The position numbers and the translations under genes were made by a program. From Rhizobium freirei PRF 81 (GTDB lineage Bacteria > Pseudomonadota > Alphaproteobacteria > Rhizobiales > Rhizobiaceae), in NCBI RefSeq assembly GCF_000359745.1, contig NZ_AQHN01000016.1:55385-119384 (forward strand): a stretch of DNA of 64,000 bases, in the 5' to 3' direction. The notes beneath the pieces are model-generated. The model did not search any database. It saw nothing but the letters and a program-made list of their open reading frames with translations, and had not been told where the DNA came from. This document shows positions 37,263 through 47,324 of the stretch, one piece after another (the stretch's first letter is position 1; each line of letters starts with the position of its first letter).

Positions 37263-39764
37263 ATGAATGCCCCCATTCGAGCGATGGACACATCCGCTAC
37301 CATATCACTGCCGATCGAGGGCATGACCTGCGCATCCTGCGTGGGCCGTGTCGAAAAGGCCCTGAAGACCGTTCCCGGTGTCGAGACCGTATCGGTCAAC
37401 CTTGCCACCGAACGGGCCAGCATCACGACCAACACCACCGTCGACCGCGCCACCCTCGTCGCGACCGTCGAGAATGTGGGTTATTCCGTGCCCGCAAGGC
37501 TGGCTGCGGCCACCGGCCCGATTGAACTCTCGGTAGAGGGGATGACATGCGCGTCCTGCGTTGGCCGCGTCGAACGTGCCCTGAAGGCCGTTCCCGGTGT
37601 TACGCAGGCGGTGGTCAACCTGGCGACCGAACGCGCGACGGTTAAGGGATCCATCGATGTGGCAACCCTGATCACGGCGATCGAAGAGGTCGGCTATGAG
37701 GCAAACGTCATCACCGCTGCCGCGGGCGGGACCGAAAGCGAAGATGCCGAGCGCGCCGAGAAGAAGGAAGCCGAACGCCGCGAACTCACCCGAGATTTCA
37801 TCGTCGCCGCGGTGCTGACCGCGCCGGTGTTCCTCATGGAGATGGGAGCTCACCTTATTCCGGGAGTGCATGGCCTCATCGAAGCTTCGATCGGCATGCA
37901 GTGGAGCTGGTATATCCAGTTCGCGCTGACGACGCTTGTCCTCTTCGTTCCCGGCATCCGCTTCTACGACAAGGGGCTCCCGGCGCTCTGGCGCCTTGCC
38001 CCCGATATGAACTCGCTGGTCGCGGTCGGTTCGCTTGCGGCTTACGGCTATTCGCTGATTGCGACCTTCGCGCCAGGCTTCCTGCCGCCCGGCACGATCA
38101 ATGTCTATTATGAAGCCGCAGCTGTTATCGTGACGCTCATCCTGCTCGGCCGTTTGCTCGAGGCTCGCGCCAAGGGGCGGACATCCGAGGCGATCAAGCG
38201 CCTGGCCGGCCTTCAGGCCAAGACGGCGCGCGTTCGCAGGGATGGCAAGACGGTCGATCTGCCGATCGGCTTGGTCGTTGCCGGCGACATCGTCGAGGTC
38301 CGCCCCGGCGAGCGGGTTCCGGTCGACGGCGAACTGGTCGAAGGCGAGAGTTATGTCGATGAATCGATGATCACCGGCGAACCTGTTCCGGTGTCCAAGA
38401 CGGTCGGCAGCGGGCTGGTCGGCGGCACTGTCAACCAGAACGGCGCCTTTGCGTTCCGCGCGACCGCGGTCGGCGGCAATACCGTGCTGGCACAGATTAT
38501 CCGCATGGTCGAAGAGGCACAGGGCTCGAAGCTGCCGATCCAGGCCATGGTCGACAAGGTGACGATGTGGTTCGTGCCGGCGGTCTTCGCCGTGGCGGCA
38601 CTGACTTTTGCGGCCTGGCTCTACTTCGGTCCGTCGCCTGCCCTCACCTTCGCGCTGGTCAACGCCGTCGCGGTCCTGATCATCGCCTGCCCATGCGCCA
38701 TGGGTCTTGCGACCCCGACCTCGATCATGGTGGGCACCGGCCGCGGTGCGGAACTGGGCGTGCTGTTCAGCAAGGGGGAAGCCCTGCAGCTGCTCAAGGA
38801 TGCCAGGGTCGTGGCTTTGGACAAGACGGGCACTCTGACAGAAGGTAAGCCAACGCTGACTGATCTGGAACTGGCCGCCGGTTTCGACCGGACAGATGTG
38901 CTGGGCCTGGTTGCGGCCGTCGAAGCCAAGTCGGAGCATCCGGTCGCCCGCGCCATCGCGGCGGCCGCCGCCTTGGAAGGTGTGGCGCTGCCGATGGTGT
39001 CCGACTTCGAGTCGGTGACGGGCTTCGGCGTGAAGGCAAAGGCGGGCGGCAAGCGTGTCGAAATCGGTGCGGACCGCTATATGGCCGAGCTTGGGTATGA
39101 CGTGGGCGGATTCCGCGCTGTCGCCGAGCGGCTAGGCAACGAAGGCAAGTCGCCGCTTTACGCGGCAATCGACGGTACGCTCGCGGCGATCATCGCGGTA
39201 GCGGATCCGATCAAGGAGACGACGCCTGCGGCGATCAAGGCGATGCACGATCTCGGCCTGAAGGTGGCGATGATCACCGGCGACAACGCCCGTACCGCCA
39301 AGGCTATCGCAATGCGGCTGGGCATCGACGAGATCGTGGCCGAGGTGCTGCCGGACGGAAAGGTCGATGCGGTTCGCCGCCTCAAGGGCCAGTATGGCAA
39401 GATCGCCTTCGTCGGCGACGGCATCAACGACGCACCGGCGCTTGCCGAGGCTGATGTAGGCCTCGCCATCGGCACGGGTACGGATATCGCCATCGAGGCG
39501 GCCGATGTGGTCCTGATGTCGGGGAGCCTGCGGGGCGTGCCGAACGCCATCGCACTGTCCAAGGCGACGATCGGCAATATCCGGCAGAACCTGTTCTGGG
39601 CCTTCGCCTACAACACCGCTCTGGTCCCTGTTGCTGCCGGCGCGCTTTACCCGACCTTCGACATCCTGCTCTCGCCAGTCTTTGCCGCCGGCGCCATGGC
39701 GCTATCGAGCGTCTTCGTGCTGGGCAATGCCCTTCGGCTCCGCCGCTTCAAGCTCGCCGACTGA
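37263..39764 (+). CDS. copA: Cu(I)-exporting P-type ATPase
   Basis: 833 residues. Two N-terminal HMA domains have GMTCASC motifs (Cys23/26 and Cys96/99). Eight membrane segments follow; the transport CPC is at 476-478 (IIACPCAMG), the phosphorylated Asp520 is in DKTGTLTEG, with SEHPVARAI and [20 protein letters not shown] in the ATP domain. It exports Cu(I) from the cytoplasm. ATG 37263 follows AAGGAGG; the upstream frame crosses the operators and is not used. It is alone on its strand and followed by a GC-rich hairpin. Confidence 0.96.
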   Translation: MNAPIRAMDTSATISLPIEGMTCASCVGRVEKALKTVPGVETVSVNLATERASITTNTTVDRATLVATVENVGYSVPARLAAATGPIELSVEGMTCASCVGRVERALKAVPGVTQAVVNLATERATVKGSIDVATLITAIEEVGYEANVITAAAGGTESEDAERAEKKEAERRELTRDFIVAAVLTAPVFLMEMGAHLIPGVHGLIEASIGMQWSWYIQFALTTLVLFVPGIRFYDKGLPALWRLAPDMNSLVAVGSLAAYGYSLIATFAPGFLPPGTINVYYEAAAVIVTLILLGRLLEARAKGRTSEAIKRLAGLQAKTARVRRDGKTVDLPIGLVVAGDIVEVRPGERVPVDGELVEGESYVDESMITGEPVPVSKTVGSGLVGGTVNQNGAFAFRATAVGGNTVLAQIIRMVEEAQGSKLPIQAMVDKVTMWFVPAVFAVAALTFAAWLYFGPSPALTFALVNAVAVLIIACPCAMGLATPTSIMVGTGRGAELGVLFSKGEALQLLKDARVVALDKTGTLTEGKPTLTDLELAAGFDRTDVLGLVAAVEAKSEHPVARAIAAAAALEGVALPMVSDFESVTGFGVKAKAGGKRVEIGADRYMAELGYDVGGFRAVAERLGNEGKSPLYAAIDGTLAAIIAVADPIKETTPAAIKAMHDLGLKVAMITGDNARTAKAIAMRLGIDEIVAEVLPDGKVDAVRRLKGQYGKIAFVGDGINDAPALAEADVGLAIGTGTDIAIEAADVVLMSGSLRGVPNAIALSKATIGNIRQNLFWAFAYNTALVPVAAGALYPTFDILLSPVFAAGAMALSSVFVLGNALRLRRFKLAD

Positions 39765-39772
39765 CAATCGGA

Positions 39773-39804
39773 TACGGCCGGCCTCATTCCTGCGGCCGGC
39801 CGTA
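39773..39804 (+). terminator. GC-rich hairpin after copA
   Basis: A perfect 11-bp stem (TACGGCCGGCC / GGCCGGCCGTA) with a 10-nt loop lies eight bases after the copA stop. It lacks a T run, so it may act as a weak terminator or 3' end stabiliser. Confidence 0.5.
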
Positions 39805-39968
39805 ACAATTCGGGTTGTCGCGACTATTCCGGCACGGATGCTCACGTGCCGCGCTTCATCCGCCGGGCGCGCGATCTCGAATTTCGGTCGCCGAGGTCAA
39901 GCGCCTGGACAATGGACCCGTCAATCTTCAGAGCCAACTCGCGCCGTCACGCTCAGGGACTACACACA

Positions 39969-40075
39969 TAGAGCGTTTCAGCTTTTCTTTGAATCGTAGA
40001 AACGCTCTATCTTATTGTTTTCTTACGCATTCCGGACGGAAAACCGCTGCGCACTTTTCCTGGAAATGCTCTAGA
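39969..40075 (+). repeat. RIME-like double-palindrome intergenic repeat, copy 3
   Basis: TAGAGCGTTTCAGC ... GTAGAAACGCTCTA, then CATTCCGGACGGAAAACCGC ... CCTGGAAATGCTCTAGA. Nearly identical to copies 1 and 4. It lies in the 400-bp gap between copA and the 3' end of ribB; the rest of that gap holds only the copA hairpin and no gene. Confidence 0.82.
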
Positions 40076-40165
40076 GGCAGCGACGTCACTCATTGCTTTA
40101 TCGACAGCGGTTTGCCGTTCGATACACAATTACGCTGCTGACTTGGTTCGACATTGTCCGAACGA

Positions 40166-40792
40166 TCACGCAGCCTTGAAAGGGGCAATCGCAGCCCTGT
40201 AGTCTATGAGATCCTCGATCGTGACAAGATGAAGGCCATGCCGCTCGGCGAAGGCCTCAAGCTCGGGAAGACGGGCCATGGTGCCGTCGTCGTTCGCCAC
40301 TTCGCAGATCACACCAGCAGGCGCCAAGCCGGCAAGCCTGGCGAGATCCACGGCCGCTTCCGTATGCCCGGGGCGAGACAAAACGCCATTGGGATGGGCG
40401 CGAAGCGGAAAGATATGACCGGGCCGGGCAAATTCCTCCGGGCGCGATCCATCCCTGACGAGAGCCTGAACCGTTGCAGCCCTGTCGGCGGCGGATATAC
40501 CGGTCGTGGTTCCCGGGATGTAGTCGACTGAAACAGTGAAGGCGGTCTTGAGGACTTCCGTGTTGCGCGGCACCATCAGCGGGATGTCGAGCTCGTCGAG
40601 CCTTTCGCCTTCCATCGGAACGCAAATGAGACCGCGTGCATGGTTCATCATGAACGCGATCGCCTGCGGCGTGACCGCTTCGGCAGCAATCACGAGGTCG
40701 CCCTCGTTTTCACGGTCGTGATCATCGACAACGACGACGATCTCGCCCCGCGCAATTGCCGCGATCGCATCTTCAATTTTCGAAATTGCCAT
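40166..40792 (-). CDS. ribB: 3,4-dihydroxy-2-butanone-4-phosphate synthase
   Basis: 208 residues, stand-alone RibB: the acidic metal loop [83 protein letters not shown] with the catalytic His. It makes the four-carbon unit of riboflavin from ribulose-5-phosphate. ATG 40792 follows GGCAGGAAA; the upstream frame to 40885 runs into the leader. An FMN riboswitch 115 bp upstream shows feedback control. Confidence 0.95.
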   Translation of the reverse strand: MAISKIEDAIAAIARGEIVVVVDDHDRENEGDLVIAAEAVTPQAIAFMMNHARGLICVPMEGERLDELDIPLMVPRNTEVLKTAFTVSVDYIPGTTTGISAADRAATVQALVRDGSRPEEFARPGHIFPLRAHPNGVLSRPGHTEAAVDLARLAGLAPAGVICEVANDDGTMARLPELEAFAERHGLHLVTIEDLIDYRAAIAPFKAA

Positions 40793-40907
40793 TTTCCTGC
40801 CTTTCAAGGGTTGCCGTTCAAAACGGCGTGCATGGCCCGTCAAAGCCACCATTTTCCCTTGGGCGAACAAGCATGTGAACGCCACCGCAAAGCGGCGCCT
40901 CCTGCAT

Positions 40908-41047
40908 TGCTCTCTTCCATCCGGACTGTGACCGTCGGCTCCGGCATCTCACCGGATCTGCTGACCCTTCGCAGATTGCGAAGGCGCTCGCGGGCTCCGA
41001 GTTGCCTCGATACCGCCGGTGGGGAGTTACGCCCCGCCCTGAGAACA
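40908..41047 (-). ncRNA. FMN riboswitch (RFN element) in the ribB leader
   Basis: On the minus strand, near-consensus RFN blocks appear in order: TCAGGGCGGGGCGTAACTCC, CCACCGGCGGTA, AGCCCGCGAGCGC, CAGATCCGGTGAGATGCCGG, then AGCCGACGGTCACAGTCCGG and ATGGAAGAGAG. These are the conserved junction segments of the six-helix aptamer. It lies directly ahead of ribB. Confidence 0.95.
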
Positions 41048-41156
41048 TCTCTAAGATAGATGATGATCGTCTCGTTCCGCAAGAGGTTGACGGAATTTCA
41101 CCTTTCGAGAATTTGGCGCACGGGGTGAAAGCACTGTTCCTCTTTGTTGAACGAAG

Positions 41157-41939
41157 CTAGGACATGATCAGACCGCCATCGACATTGATCGTCTGTCCGG
41201 TGATGTAGGCCGCATCGTCGCTGGCAAGAAAAGTGACGAGACCTGCAACGTCCTCTCCAGATCCGGCACGCTTCATCGGTATGCCTTCTACCCATTCCTT
41301 CATGAGTTCGCCGGGGCCGTAATTGCCTAGAAGTTTGCCCCACGCCTGGTCGTTGTAGGCCCACATGTCGGTTTCGATGATGCCAGGGCAAAAGGCGTTC
41401 ACGGTAATGCCCTCGGTCGCGACTTCCTTTGCAAGGCTCTGGGTAATGCCGACGACGCCCATCTTCGATGCCGCATAATGCGGCGTGTAGATGAAGCCGT
41501 CGCGCGCCTGGCCGGAGGCGGTATTGATGATGCGGCCGCCGCGGCCATGCTTGCGCATGCGGGCGATCGCCTCCTGGGTGCAGAGGAAGACGCCCTTGGT
41601 GTTGACGGCCATGACCTTGTCCCATTCTGCCTCGGTCATATCCTCGACGCGGGCGATGGTGATGACGCCGGCATTCTGGATGGAGACATCGATGGCGCCG
41701 AAGGCCGTCTCGGCAGCGTCGTAGAGTCCCTTCACGCTGGCTTTGTCGGTCACGTCACCGACGAAGGAAATCGCTTTTCCGCCGTTAGCCTTGATCTCAT
41801 CGGCGACCGCATGGACGGAATCCTCGTTGGCGGAGACCACAAGATTGGCACCCTCGCGCGCAAACCGTTTGGCGATCGCAGCGCCGATGCCGCGGCTCGC
41901 GCCGGTGATGACGACGGTCTTGTTTTCGAAGCGTTGCAT
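41157..41939 (-). CDS. SDR oxidoreductase of a polyol/sugar locus
   Basis: 260 residues, classical SDR: TGASRGIG cofactor motif (12-19), NAG at 88-90, catalytic Ser141, Tyr154 and Lys158 (YAASK), and C-terminal GQTINVDGGL. NAD preference is suggested but not certain. It is similar in style to sorbitol/galactitol- or threitol-type dehydrogenases. It is the last gene of the minus-strand sugar operon, 75 bp after tpiA. The substrate is presumably a polyol imported by the local ABC system. Confidence 0.88.
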   Translation of the reverse strand: MQRFENKTVVITGASRGIGAAIAKRFAREGANLVVSANEDSVHAVADEIKANGGKAISFVGDVTDKASVKGLYDAAETAFGAIDVSIQNAGVITIARVEDMTEAEWDKVMAVNTKGVFLCTQEAIARMRKHGRGGRIINTASGQARDGFIYTPHYAASKMGVVGITQSLAKEVATEGITVNAFCPGIIETDMWAYNDQAWGKLLGNYGPGELMKEWVEGIPMKRAGSGEDVAGLVTFLASDDAAYITGQTINVDGGLIMS

Positions 41940-42014
41940 TCCCTGTTCCTTTTGAGGCTACGGCCAGGCGCGGCGCGGTTCAAGGGCCGATCATCCTGCC
42001 TGCTATTTGCGACT

Positions 42015-42752
42015 TCAAACGGCGGCCAAGATGATCCCGGCGAACTCAGATGCCTTCAGGGACGCCCCTCCGACCAGAGCGCCATCGACGTTGGAAACGC
42101 CGAAGATCGCCTTTGCGTTCTGCGCCTTGACCGAGCCCCCATAGAGGATCCTGACACGGCGCCCATCGTCTCCCAGCCGCTCTTCGAGCATGTGCCGGAT
42201 GGACGAATGCACCTCCCCGATCTGCTCGAGGGTCGGAACCAGCCCGGTTCCGATCGCCCATACGGGTTCGTAGGCGATCGTCATGTTCGAACTGGTCGCG
42301 GTATCGGGAATTGATCCCTCAAGCTGGGCGCGAACGACATCGATCGCTCTTCCCTCATCACGTTCTGCACGCGTTTCGCCAACACAGATGATGCTCGTCA
42401 GCCCTGCCTCGTGGACCGCAGCGGCCTTGCCCGCGACGGCGGCATCCATTTCCTTGTAGGCCAAGCGACGTTCGGAATGTCCGAGGATGACGAAGCGCGC
42501 GCCGATTTCGGCGAGCATCCCGGCGGAAACGTCTCCGGTATAGGCGCCTGCGGCCTGCGCGTGGCAATCCTGTGCGCCGACGGCAATCGCCGCGCCTTTG
42601 GTACACTCGACGGCCTTCTCGACCAGCGTGAAGGGCGGGCAGACGACGATGTCGCACGCCGCCTCGCCCGTCAGTCCCTTCAGCGCCTCGATCTCAGCCA
42701 GGGAGGAAGCGAGACCGTTCATTTTCCAGTTGCCTGCAATCAGCTTGCGCAT
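42015..42752 (-). CDS. tpiA: Triose-phosphate isomerase (catabolic paralogue)
   Basis: 245 residues with all catalytic residues of TIM: Lys10 (GNWKMN), His92 (GHSERR), Glu162 (AYEPVWAIGTG) and the phosphate loop LYGGSV. It interconverts DHAP and glyceraldehyde-3-phosphate. Being in a sugar operon, it is probably a second, dedicated copy; related paralogues (EryH/LerI type) isomerise erythrulose-1-phosphate. The start is four bases after the SDR stop. With a transketolase and kinase in the same locus, it would regenerate the aldehyde acceptor. Confidence 0.92.
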   Translation of the reverse strand: MRKLIAGNWKMNGLASSLAEIEALKGLTGEAACDIVVCPPFTLVEKAVECTKGAAIAVGAQDCHAQAAGAYTGDVSAGMLAEIGARFVILGHSERRLAYKEMDAAVAGKAAAVHEAGLTSIICVGETRAERDEGRAIDVVRAQLEGSIPDTATSSNMTIAYEPVWAIGTGLVPTLEQIGEVHSSIRHMLEERLGDDGRRVRILYGGSVKAQNAKAIFGVSNVDGALVGGASLKASEFAGIILAAV

Positions 42753-42756
42753 GGCG

Positions 42757-43545
42757 TCACCAGCAGCAGAAGCCGCCGTCGACGAGCAGATCGACGCCCG
42801 TCACGAAGCTTGCGGCATTGGACAGCAGGAAGACGGCGGGGCCGACCATCTCGTCGACGCCAGCCATACGCTGCATCGGCGTCTGTTCCTCGAAGAGCTT
42901 GGTCTGATGGACCATCTCCGGACGCGTGTTCATCGGCGTCGCGGTATATCCCGGCGAGATGGTGTTGACGCGGATGCCGCGGCCAACCCACTCCATCGCC
43001 AGCGACTTCGACATATGGATCACGCCTGCCTTGGAAGCGTTGTAATGGGCCTGGCTCAGGCCGCGATTGACGATCACGCCGGACATGGATGCGATGTTGA
43101 CGATCGACCCGCGCCCATTTTTCAGCATGGCGCGTGCCTCTGCCTGGCACGCCAGGAAAACGCCTTTCAGGTTGATGTCCATCAGCGTCTGGTACTGATC
43201 TTCCTCCATCTCCTCCGCGGGGTTAGCGTTGGCGATACCAGCGGCGTTGACGGCAAGCGTCAGGGCTCCAAGCTCCGCCTCGGTACGGGCAACCGCCTCC
43301 CCGAGAGAGGATTTGCTGGTGACGTCAGCCGCAATCTGGATGGAACGGTGACCGGCCGCCTTGATGTGTGAAGCCGTGTTCGCCAGGCCATCGTCGGAGC
43401 GACGATCAAGAAGTGCGACATCGGCGCCGCACTGCGCGAGACCGATTGCGATACGCTGCCCGATCCCGCTTCCGGCTCCGGTCACGAAGGCGACCTGTCC
43501 GCTGAGATCGAAAAGCTTCGGGGCATTCAGAGTGATGTCGGACAC
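42757..43545 (-). CDS. SDR oxidoreductase, threitol/xylulose-reductase-like
   Basis: 262 residues: VTGAGSGIGQ cofactor motif (21-30), NAAG (100-103), catalytic Ser155, Tyr168, Lys172 (YNASKAG), and the C-terminal VDGGFCCW. The LLVDGGFxCW ending is typical of D-threitol-dehydrogenase and L-xylulose-reductase-like SDRs. It probably oxidises a short polyol to a ketose. It is tightly packed with tpiA (four bases apart) and 20 bp after the ABC ATPase. Confidence 0.87.
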   Translation of the reverse strand: MSDITLNAPKLFDLSGQVAFVTGAGSGIGQRIAIGLAQCGADVALLDRRSDDGLANTASHIKAAGHRSIQIAADVTSKSSLGEAVARTEAELGALTLAVNAAGIANANPAEEMEEDQYQTLMDINLKGVFLACQAEARAMLKNGRGSIVNIASMSGVIVNRGLSQAHYNASKAGVIHMSKSLAMEWVGRGIRVNTISPGYTATPMNTRPEMVHQTKLFEEQTPMQRMAGVDEMVGPAVFLLSNAASFVTGVDLLVDGGFCCW

Positions 43546-43565
43546 CGCTCTTCCTTTCTGTTTGT

Positions 43566-45044
43566 CTAGATTGTCGCGAGTTCCATGACCGAAACGTCGT
43601 TGGCCTCGTCCCGGTTCAAAATACCTGCCTGCTTGCCCTGGGCGAGCACAAGAATGCGGTTCGACACGCCGAGAACTTCCTCGAGATCGGAGCTGACGAC
43701 AATGACCGCAACCCCCTGTTTCGCGAGGTTGACGATGATGTCGTAGATGCTTGCGCGGGCGCCGACGTCGATGCCTCGGGTCGGTTCGTCGAGGACGACA
43801 ACCTTGGGATCACGCATCAGCCACTTTGCGATGACGACCTTTTGCTGGTTGCCGCCCGACAGGTCCGAGGCAAATTGCTCGGCACGGCCCTTGACGCCGA
43901 ATTTCGCGACGGCCTTCTCGGCGAAGGCGCGCTTGACTCGCGATGTGATCCAGCGCCCGCCGAGCTTGTCGAGATTGGCGTAGATGATGTTCTCGCTGAT
44001 GCGATGACCGACGACGAGGCCCTGTTCCTTTCGATCCTCGGGCACCATCACGATGCCCCTTGCGATCGCATCCGCCGGATCGCGGAGCTTGAGCTCCTCG
44101 CCCTCGAGCCTGATCGAACCGTCGCTGATCGGATCGGCGCCCGCAATGGCGCGAACAAGTTCCGTGCGGCCGGCACCGACCAGTCCGGCAATGCCGAGGA
44201 TCTCACCGGCGCGAACATCGAACGTCACATCCCGGAAGGACCCGTCGGGAGAGGTCAATCCGGCAACCTGCAGCACCGCACGATCCGCCGGCTCGGGAAG
44301 AGCTGGGAACATCCGGTCCAGCGAGCGGCCGACCATGCTTTCGACGATCGTGCGAACTGGCGTTGCACTGTCGGCAAATTCCTGGACACGCTCGCCGTCG
44401 CGCAGAACGACAATGCGATCGGTGATCTGCTTGATCTCCTCCATGCGGTGGGAGATGTAGATGACGCCGACCCCCTCCGACCGCAGCTTTCTCACCTGCT
44501 CGAACAAGGCTTCCGTCTCTGCCCCGCCGAGCGCGGCGGTCGGTTCGTCGAGGATCAACAGCTTGGCATTGAGCGCCAGCGCCTTGGCGATTTCGATCAG
44601 CTGCTGATTGGCTGTCGACAGGCCAGCAACCTTTCGCGTCGCCGGAATATGCAGGTTCAGACGAGCGAGCTGTTCCTGCGCGCGCCGGACCATCTGCGGG
44701 CGATCAACGGCGCCATTCTTCATCGGCCACCGCCCGATGAAGACATTCTCGGCGATCGACAGATGCGGCAGGAGCTGCAATTCCTGATGGATCAGGACGA
44801 CACCCTTATCGATCGCCTCCCGTGGGGTGGCTGGGGCATAGGGCTGCCCCAGCCATGTCATTGTTCCCTCAGAGGGCGTTCGCGACCCGGCAATGATGCC
44901 CGACAATGTGGACTTGCCGGCACCGTTTTCGCCAAGAAGCGCAACCACTTCACCCGCATAGACGTCCAGGCTGACATTCTTCAGCACCTGAAGCGGTCCA
45001 TAGCGCTTGGATATGCCCCTCAGGGAAAGAACGGGCTCAGTCAC
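43566..45044 (-). CDS. Sugar ABC transporter ATP-binding protein (RbsA type, two ATPase domains)
   Basis: 492 residues. The first domain has Walker A GENGAGKST, and Walker B LLILDEPTAAL. The second has the degenerate loop GLVGAGRTELVRAIAG, signature LSGGNQQKVVIAKWL and VVVLDEPTRGIDVGA. This tandem arrangement is that of ribose/xylose/galactose-type importers. GTG 45044 follows GAGGAGG. It lies between the binding-protein gene and the SDR gene. Confidence 0.94.
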   Translation of the reverse strand: MTEPVLSLRGISKRYGPLQVLKNVSLDVYAGEVVALLGENGAGKSTLSGIIAGSRTPSEGTMTWLGQPYAPATPREAIDKGVVLIHQELQLLPHLSIAENVFIGRWPMKNGAVDRPQMVRRAQEQLARLNLHIPATRKVAGLSTANQQLIEIAKALALNAKLLILDEPTAALGGAETEALFEQVRKLRSEGVGVIYISHRMEEIKQITDRIVVLRDGERVQEFADSATPVRTIVESMVGRSLDRMFPALPEPADRAVLQVAGLTSPDGSFRDVTFDVRAGEILGIAGLVGAGRTELVRAIAGADPISDGSIRLEGEELKLRDPADAIARGIVMVPEDRKEQGLVVGHRISENIIYANLDKLGGRWITSRVKRAFAEKAVAKFGVKGRAEQFASDLSGGNQQKVVIAKWLMRDPKVVVLDEPTRGIDVGARASIYDIIVNLAKQGVAVIVVSSDLEEVLGVSNRILVLAQGKQAGILNRDEANDVSVMELATI

Positions 45045-45072
45045 GGCACACCTCCTCAGGACTTCGGCACGA

Positions 45073-46002
45073 TTACGGATGGTTGGCGATGAAGCCTGCC
45101 ACGTTTTCCTTGGTCGTCAGCGTGGCGTCCATGAGCTGCACCGCAGGCACCTTCTCACCGGCGACGAGCTTGACGGCATTGGCGACCGCATCGCGGCCCA
45201 TCTTTTGCGTCTGCTGTGTCGCGGTGACGTCGAAGACGCCCTTGCTGAGCGCTTCCAGAGCCGCCGTATCGCCATCGAAGCCGCCGACTACGATCTTCTG
45301 GGATGGGTTTGCAACCTTGATCGCCTGGGCAGTGCCGAGAGCAAGCGCATCCGCCTGAGCAAACACGATCGATACATCAGGATTTGCCTGCAGCATGTTC
45401 TGCATGATCTGGAAGCCCTCATCCTGGCCCCACATGTTGGAATACTGCTCGGCAACGACCTTCACGCCGGGGCTTGCCTTCAGCGATTCCGAGCAACCCT
45501 TGCTGCGATCGACTTCGGGCGTCGTGCCCTTCTGACCGTGAATGATCACCATCTTGCCCTTGCCGCCGGCCTGCTTGAGAATGTAGTCGCAAACAGATTT
45601 GGCGGACGAGACGGAATCCGTGGCAAGGAAGGTGTCGCCCGGCGCGCCCTCGGCGTTACGGTCGACGTTGACGACTGGAATACCGGCATTCTTGGCGAGC
45701 TTTACGGGAACGCTAGCGGCCGCCGCGCCGGCTGGAATATAGATCAAGGCATCAATGTTCTGAGTCAGCAGGTCCTGAATCTGATTGACCTGGGTGGGGC
45801 CATCGCCCTTGGCATCCACGGTGACGACCTGAATGCCACGCTTCTTGGCTTCATCCTCGACGGACTGCTTGATCTGATTGAAGAAGTTTGCCTGCAGGTT
45901 TGCGACGGCCAGGCCGATCTTCTTGGTGTCTTTTGCCTGAACGGGACCCAGCGATATCGCCAGCACGGCGGCCGAGGTCAGAAGAATGTGCGCAAGTTTC
46001 AT
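45073..46002 (-). CDS. Sugar-binding periplasmic protein (RbsB type)
   Basis: 309 residues. The signal peptide MKLAHILLTSAAVLAISLGP ends at VQA (about 23). A type-1 periplasmic binding fold follows: IGLAVANLQANFFNQIKQSV, ALIYIPAGAAAASVP, and AQADALALGTAQAIKVANPS. Members bind pentoses, tetroses or related polyols. ATG 46002 has AAGGAGG. It is the second gene of the minus-strand operon, between permease and ATPase. Confidence 0.92.
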   Translation of the reverse strand: MKLAHILLTSAAVLAISLGPVQAKDTKKIGLAVANLQANFFNQIKQSVEDEAKKRGIQVVTVDAKGDGPTQVNQIQDLLTQNIDALIYIPAGAAAASVPVKLAKNAGIPVVNVDRNAEGAPGDTFLATDSVSSAKSVCDYILKQAGGKGKMVIIHGQKGTTPEVDRSKGCSESLKASPGVKVVAEQYSNMWGQDEGFQIMQNMLQANPDVSIVFAQADALALGTAQAIKVANPSQKIVVGGFDGDTAALEALSKGVFDVTATQQTQKMGRDAVANAVKLVAGEKVPAVQLMDATLTTKENVAGFIANHP

Positions 46003-46120
46003 TTCATTTCCTCCTTTTTTGCAATGAACCCTTGGGTAGTCCTCCCCCTCGGGCAAATGATCCGCTCCAAACCTTATCGGAGAGGAAATCGTTAGGGTCC
46101 GCCGGACGCGGACCCGAATG

Positions 46121-47101
46121 TCAGGCCCGCCGCCTGCGGATCGTCTCGGCACCGACCGCAAGCACGATGACGATGCCGATGATGACCTGCTGCAGGAATG
46201 GCGAGACGTTGAGCAGATTGAGGCCGTTGCGCAGGACCCCGATGATCAAGACGCCGATGAGCGTGCCGCCGATACCGCCAGACCCACCGGAAAGAGAGGT
46301 TCCACCGATAACGACAGCCGCAATCGTGTCGAGTTCATATCCAAAGCCGCTCGATGGCTGAACCGAGTCGAGGCGCGCCGCCAGCACGATACCGGCAAGA
46401 CCGGCAAGCACTGCGCTTGCGACATAGACGGCGATCGTCACGAGCTGGACATTGATACCGGCAAGACGGGCAACTTCCGGATTGCCGCCCACGGCATAGA
46501 GCATGCGCCCCTCGGAGCGGAAATGCAGGAACACCCAGGCTGCCGCGACAACGGCCAGCATTAGAAAGACCGTCGCGGTCAGCACGCCGAAATGGCGATC
46601 GATCGCGAGCATCATGAACCAGTCGGGAAATCCGACGATCTGCTGTCCATCCGTGATCATGTTTGCAACGCCGCGCGCAGCCGACATCATCGCCAGCGTC
46701 GCAATGAAAGCCGGAACTCTGAACAGGGTCACGAGAAGTCCGACAATCAGCCCGCTGAGCGCGGAGGCGACAAGCGCGACTGCAACCCCCGCGACAAGCG
46801 GCAAGCCGGCAATATTCGCAGTCCAGCCCATGACCATCATGGCGAGCGCAAGGACCGAACCGACCGAAAGGTCGATGCCGCCGATCAGAATGACGAACGT
46901 CATGCCCACGGCCATGATCCCAAGCACGGTAATCTGGTCGAGAATGTTAAGGCCGTTGCGGAGCGAGAGAAACGCATCTGTGCTGAGGCTCAGGAAAACG
47001 CAAAGAGCGAGCAATCCGACGAGCGGTCCGGTAGCGCCGCTGAGCTTGCTCAGCCATGTCACCGACGGACGGCTCCGTTCATTGACGTTGATCGCCACCA
47101 T
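46121..47101 (-). CDS. Sugar ABC transporter permease (RbsC type)
   Basis: 326 residues with eight to ten hydrophobic segments; landmarks are GMTFVILIGGIDLSVGSVLA, FRVPAFIATLAMMSAARGVA, and VIGGTSLSGGSGGIGGTLIG near the end. It forms the inner-membrane channel. ATGATG occurs at 47104/47101, with GGGAGGA just ahead; I chose 47101. It is the first gene of the minus-strand operon, divergent from the transketolase genes. Confidence 0.93.
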   Translation of the reverse strand: MVAINVNERSRPSVTWLSKLSGATGPLVGLLALCVFLSLSTDAFLSLRNGLNILDQITVLGIMAVGMTFVILIGGIDLSVGSVLALAMMVMGWTANIAGLPLVAGVAVALVASALSGLIVGLLVTLFRVPAFIATLAMMSAARGVANMITDGQQIVGFPDWFMMLAIDRHFGVLTATVFLMLAVVAAAWVFLHFRSEGRMLYAVGGNPEVARLAGINVQLVTIAVYVASAVLAGLAGIVLAARLDSVQPSSGFGYELDTIAAVVIGGTSLSGGSGGIGGTLIGVLIIGVLRNGLNLLNVSPFLQQVIIGIVIVLAVGAETIRRRRA

Positions 47102-47157
47102 CATTCCTCCCTGGAGCTTAAGGCTGGCCACCAGTATCCGGCCATTAATTTTCAAGC

Positions 47158-47174
47158 TAGAATATTTATTCACA
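47158..47174. promoter_or_regulatory. Candidate SorC-family operator at the permease promoter
   Basis: TAGAATATTTATTCACA contains the dyad GAATA-TT-TATTC. It is 57 bp upstream of the permease start and matches the words at 47299 and 50613. Confidence 0.55.
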
Positions 47175-47298
47175 TATGCTGGAAAATTCATTACCAACTC
47201 GTTTTAATGCTGTCAACCGGGTCTCTGCAATCATATTCGGCAATTAGTCACTTCCAGGGGCTTGACTAACGGCCTTTTAATGCAAAAATATAAATAGA

Positions 47299-47314
47299 TG
47301 AATAATTATTCACA
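47299..47314. promoter_or_regulatory. Candidate SorC-family operator at the transketolase promoter
   Basis: TGAATAATTATTCA is a perfect 14-bp palindrome followed by CA, ending 10 bp before the transketolase start. It shares its half-sites with the palindrome at the permease promoter and the one ahead of the SorC gene. Confidence 0.6.
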
Positions 47315-47324
47315 CGAGGAAACG

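Noticed and set aside
37305..38939. A 544-codon minus-strand open frame opposite copA
   Set aside because: Shadow of a complete copper ATPase; Arg/Asp/Gln-rich without domains.
40640..41082. Open frames on both strands across the ribB leader
   Set aside because: This sequence is an FMN riboswitch with all conserved blocks, so it is structured RNA rather than protein coding.
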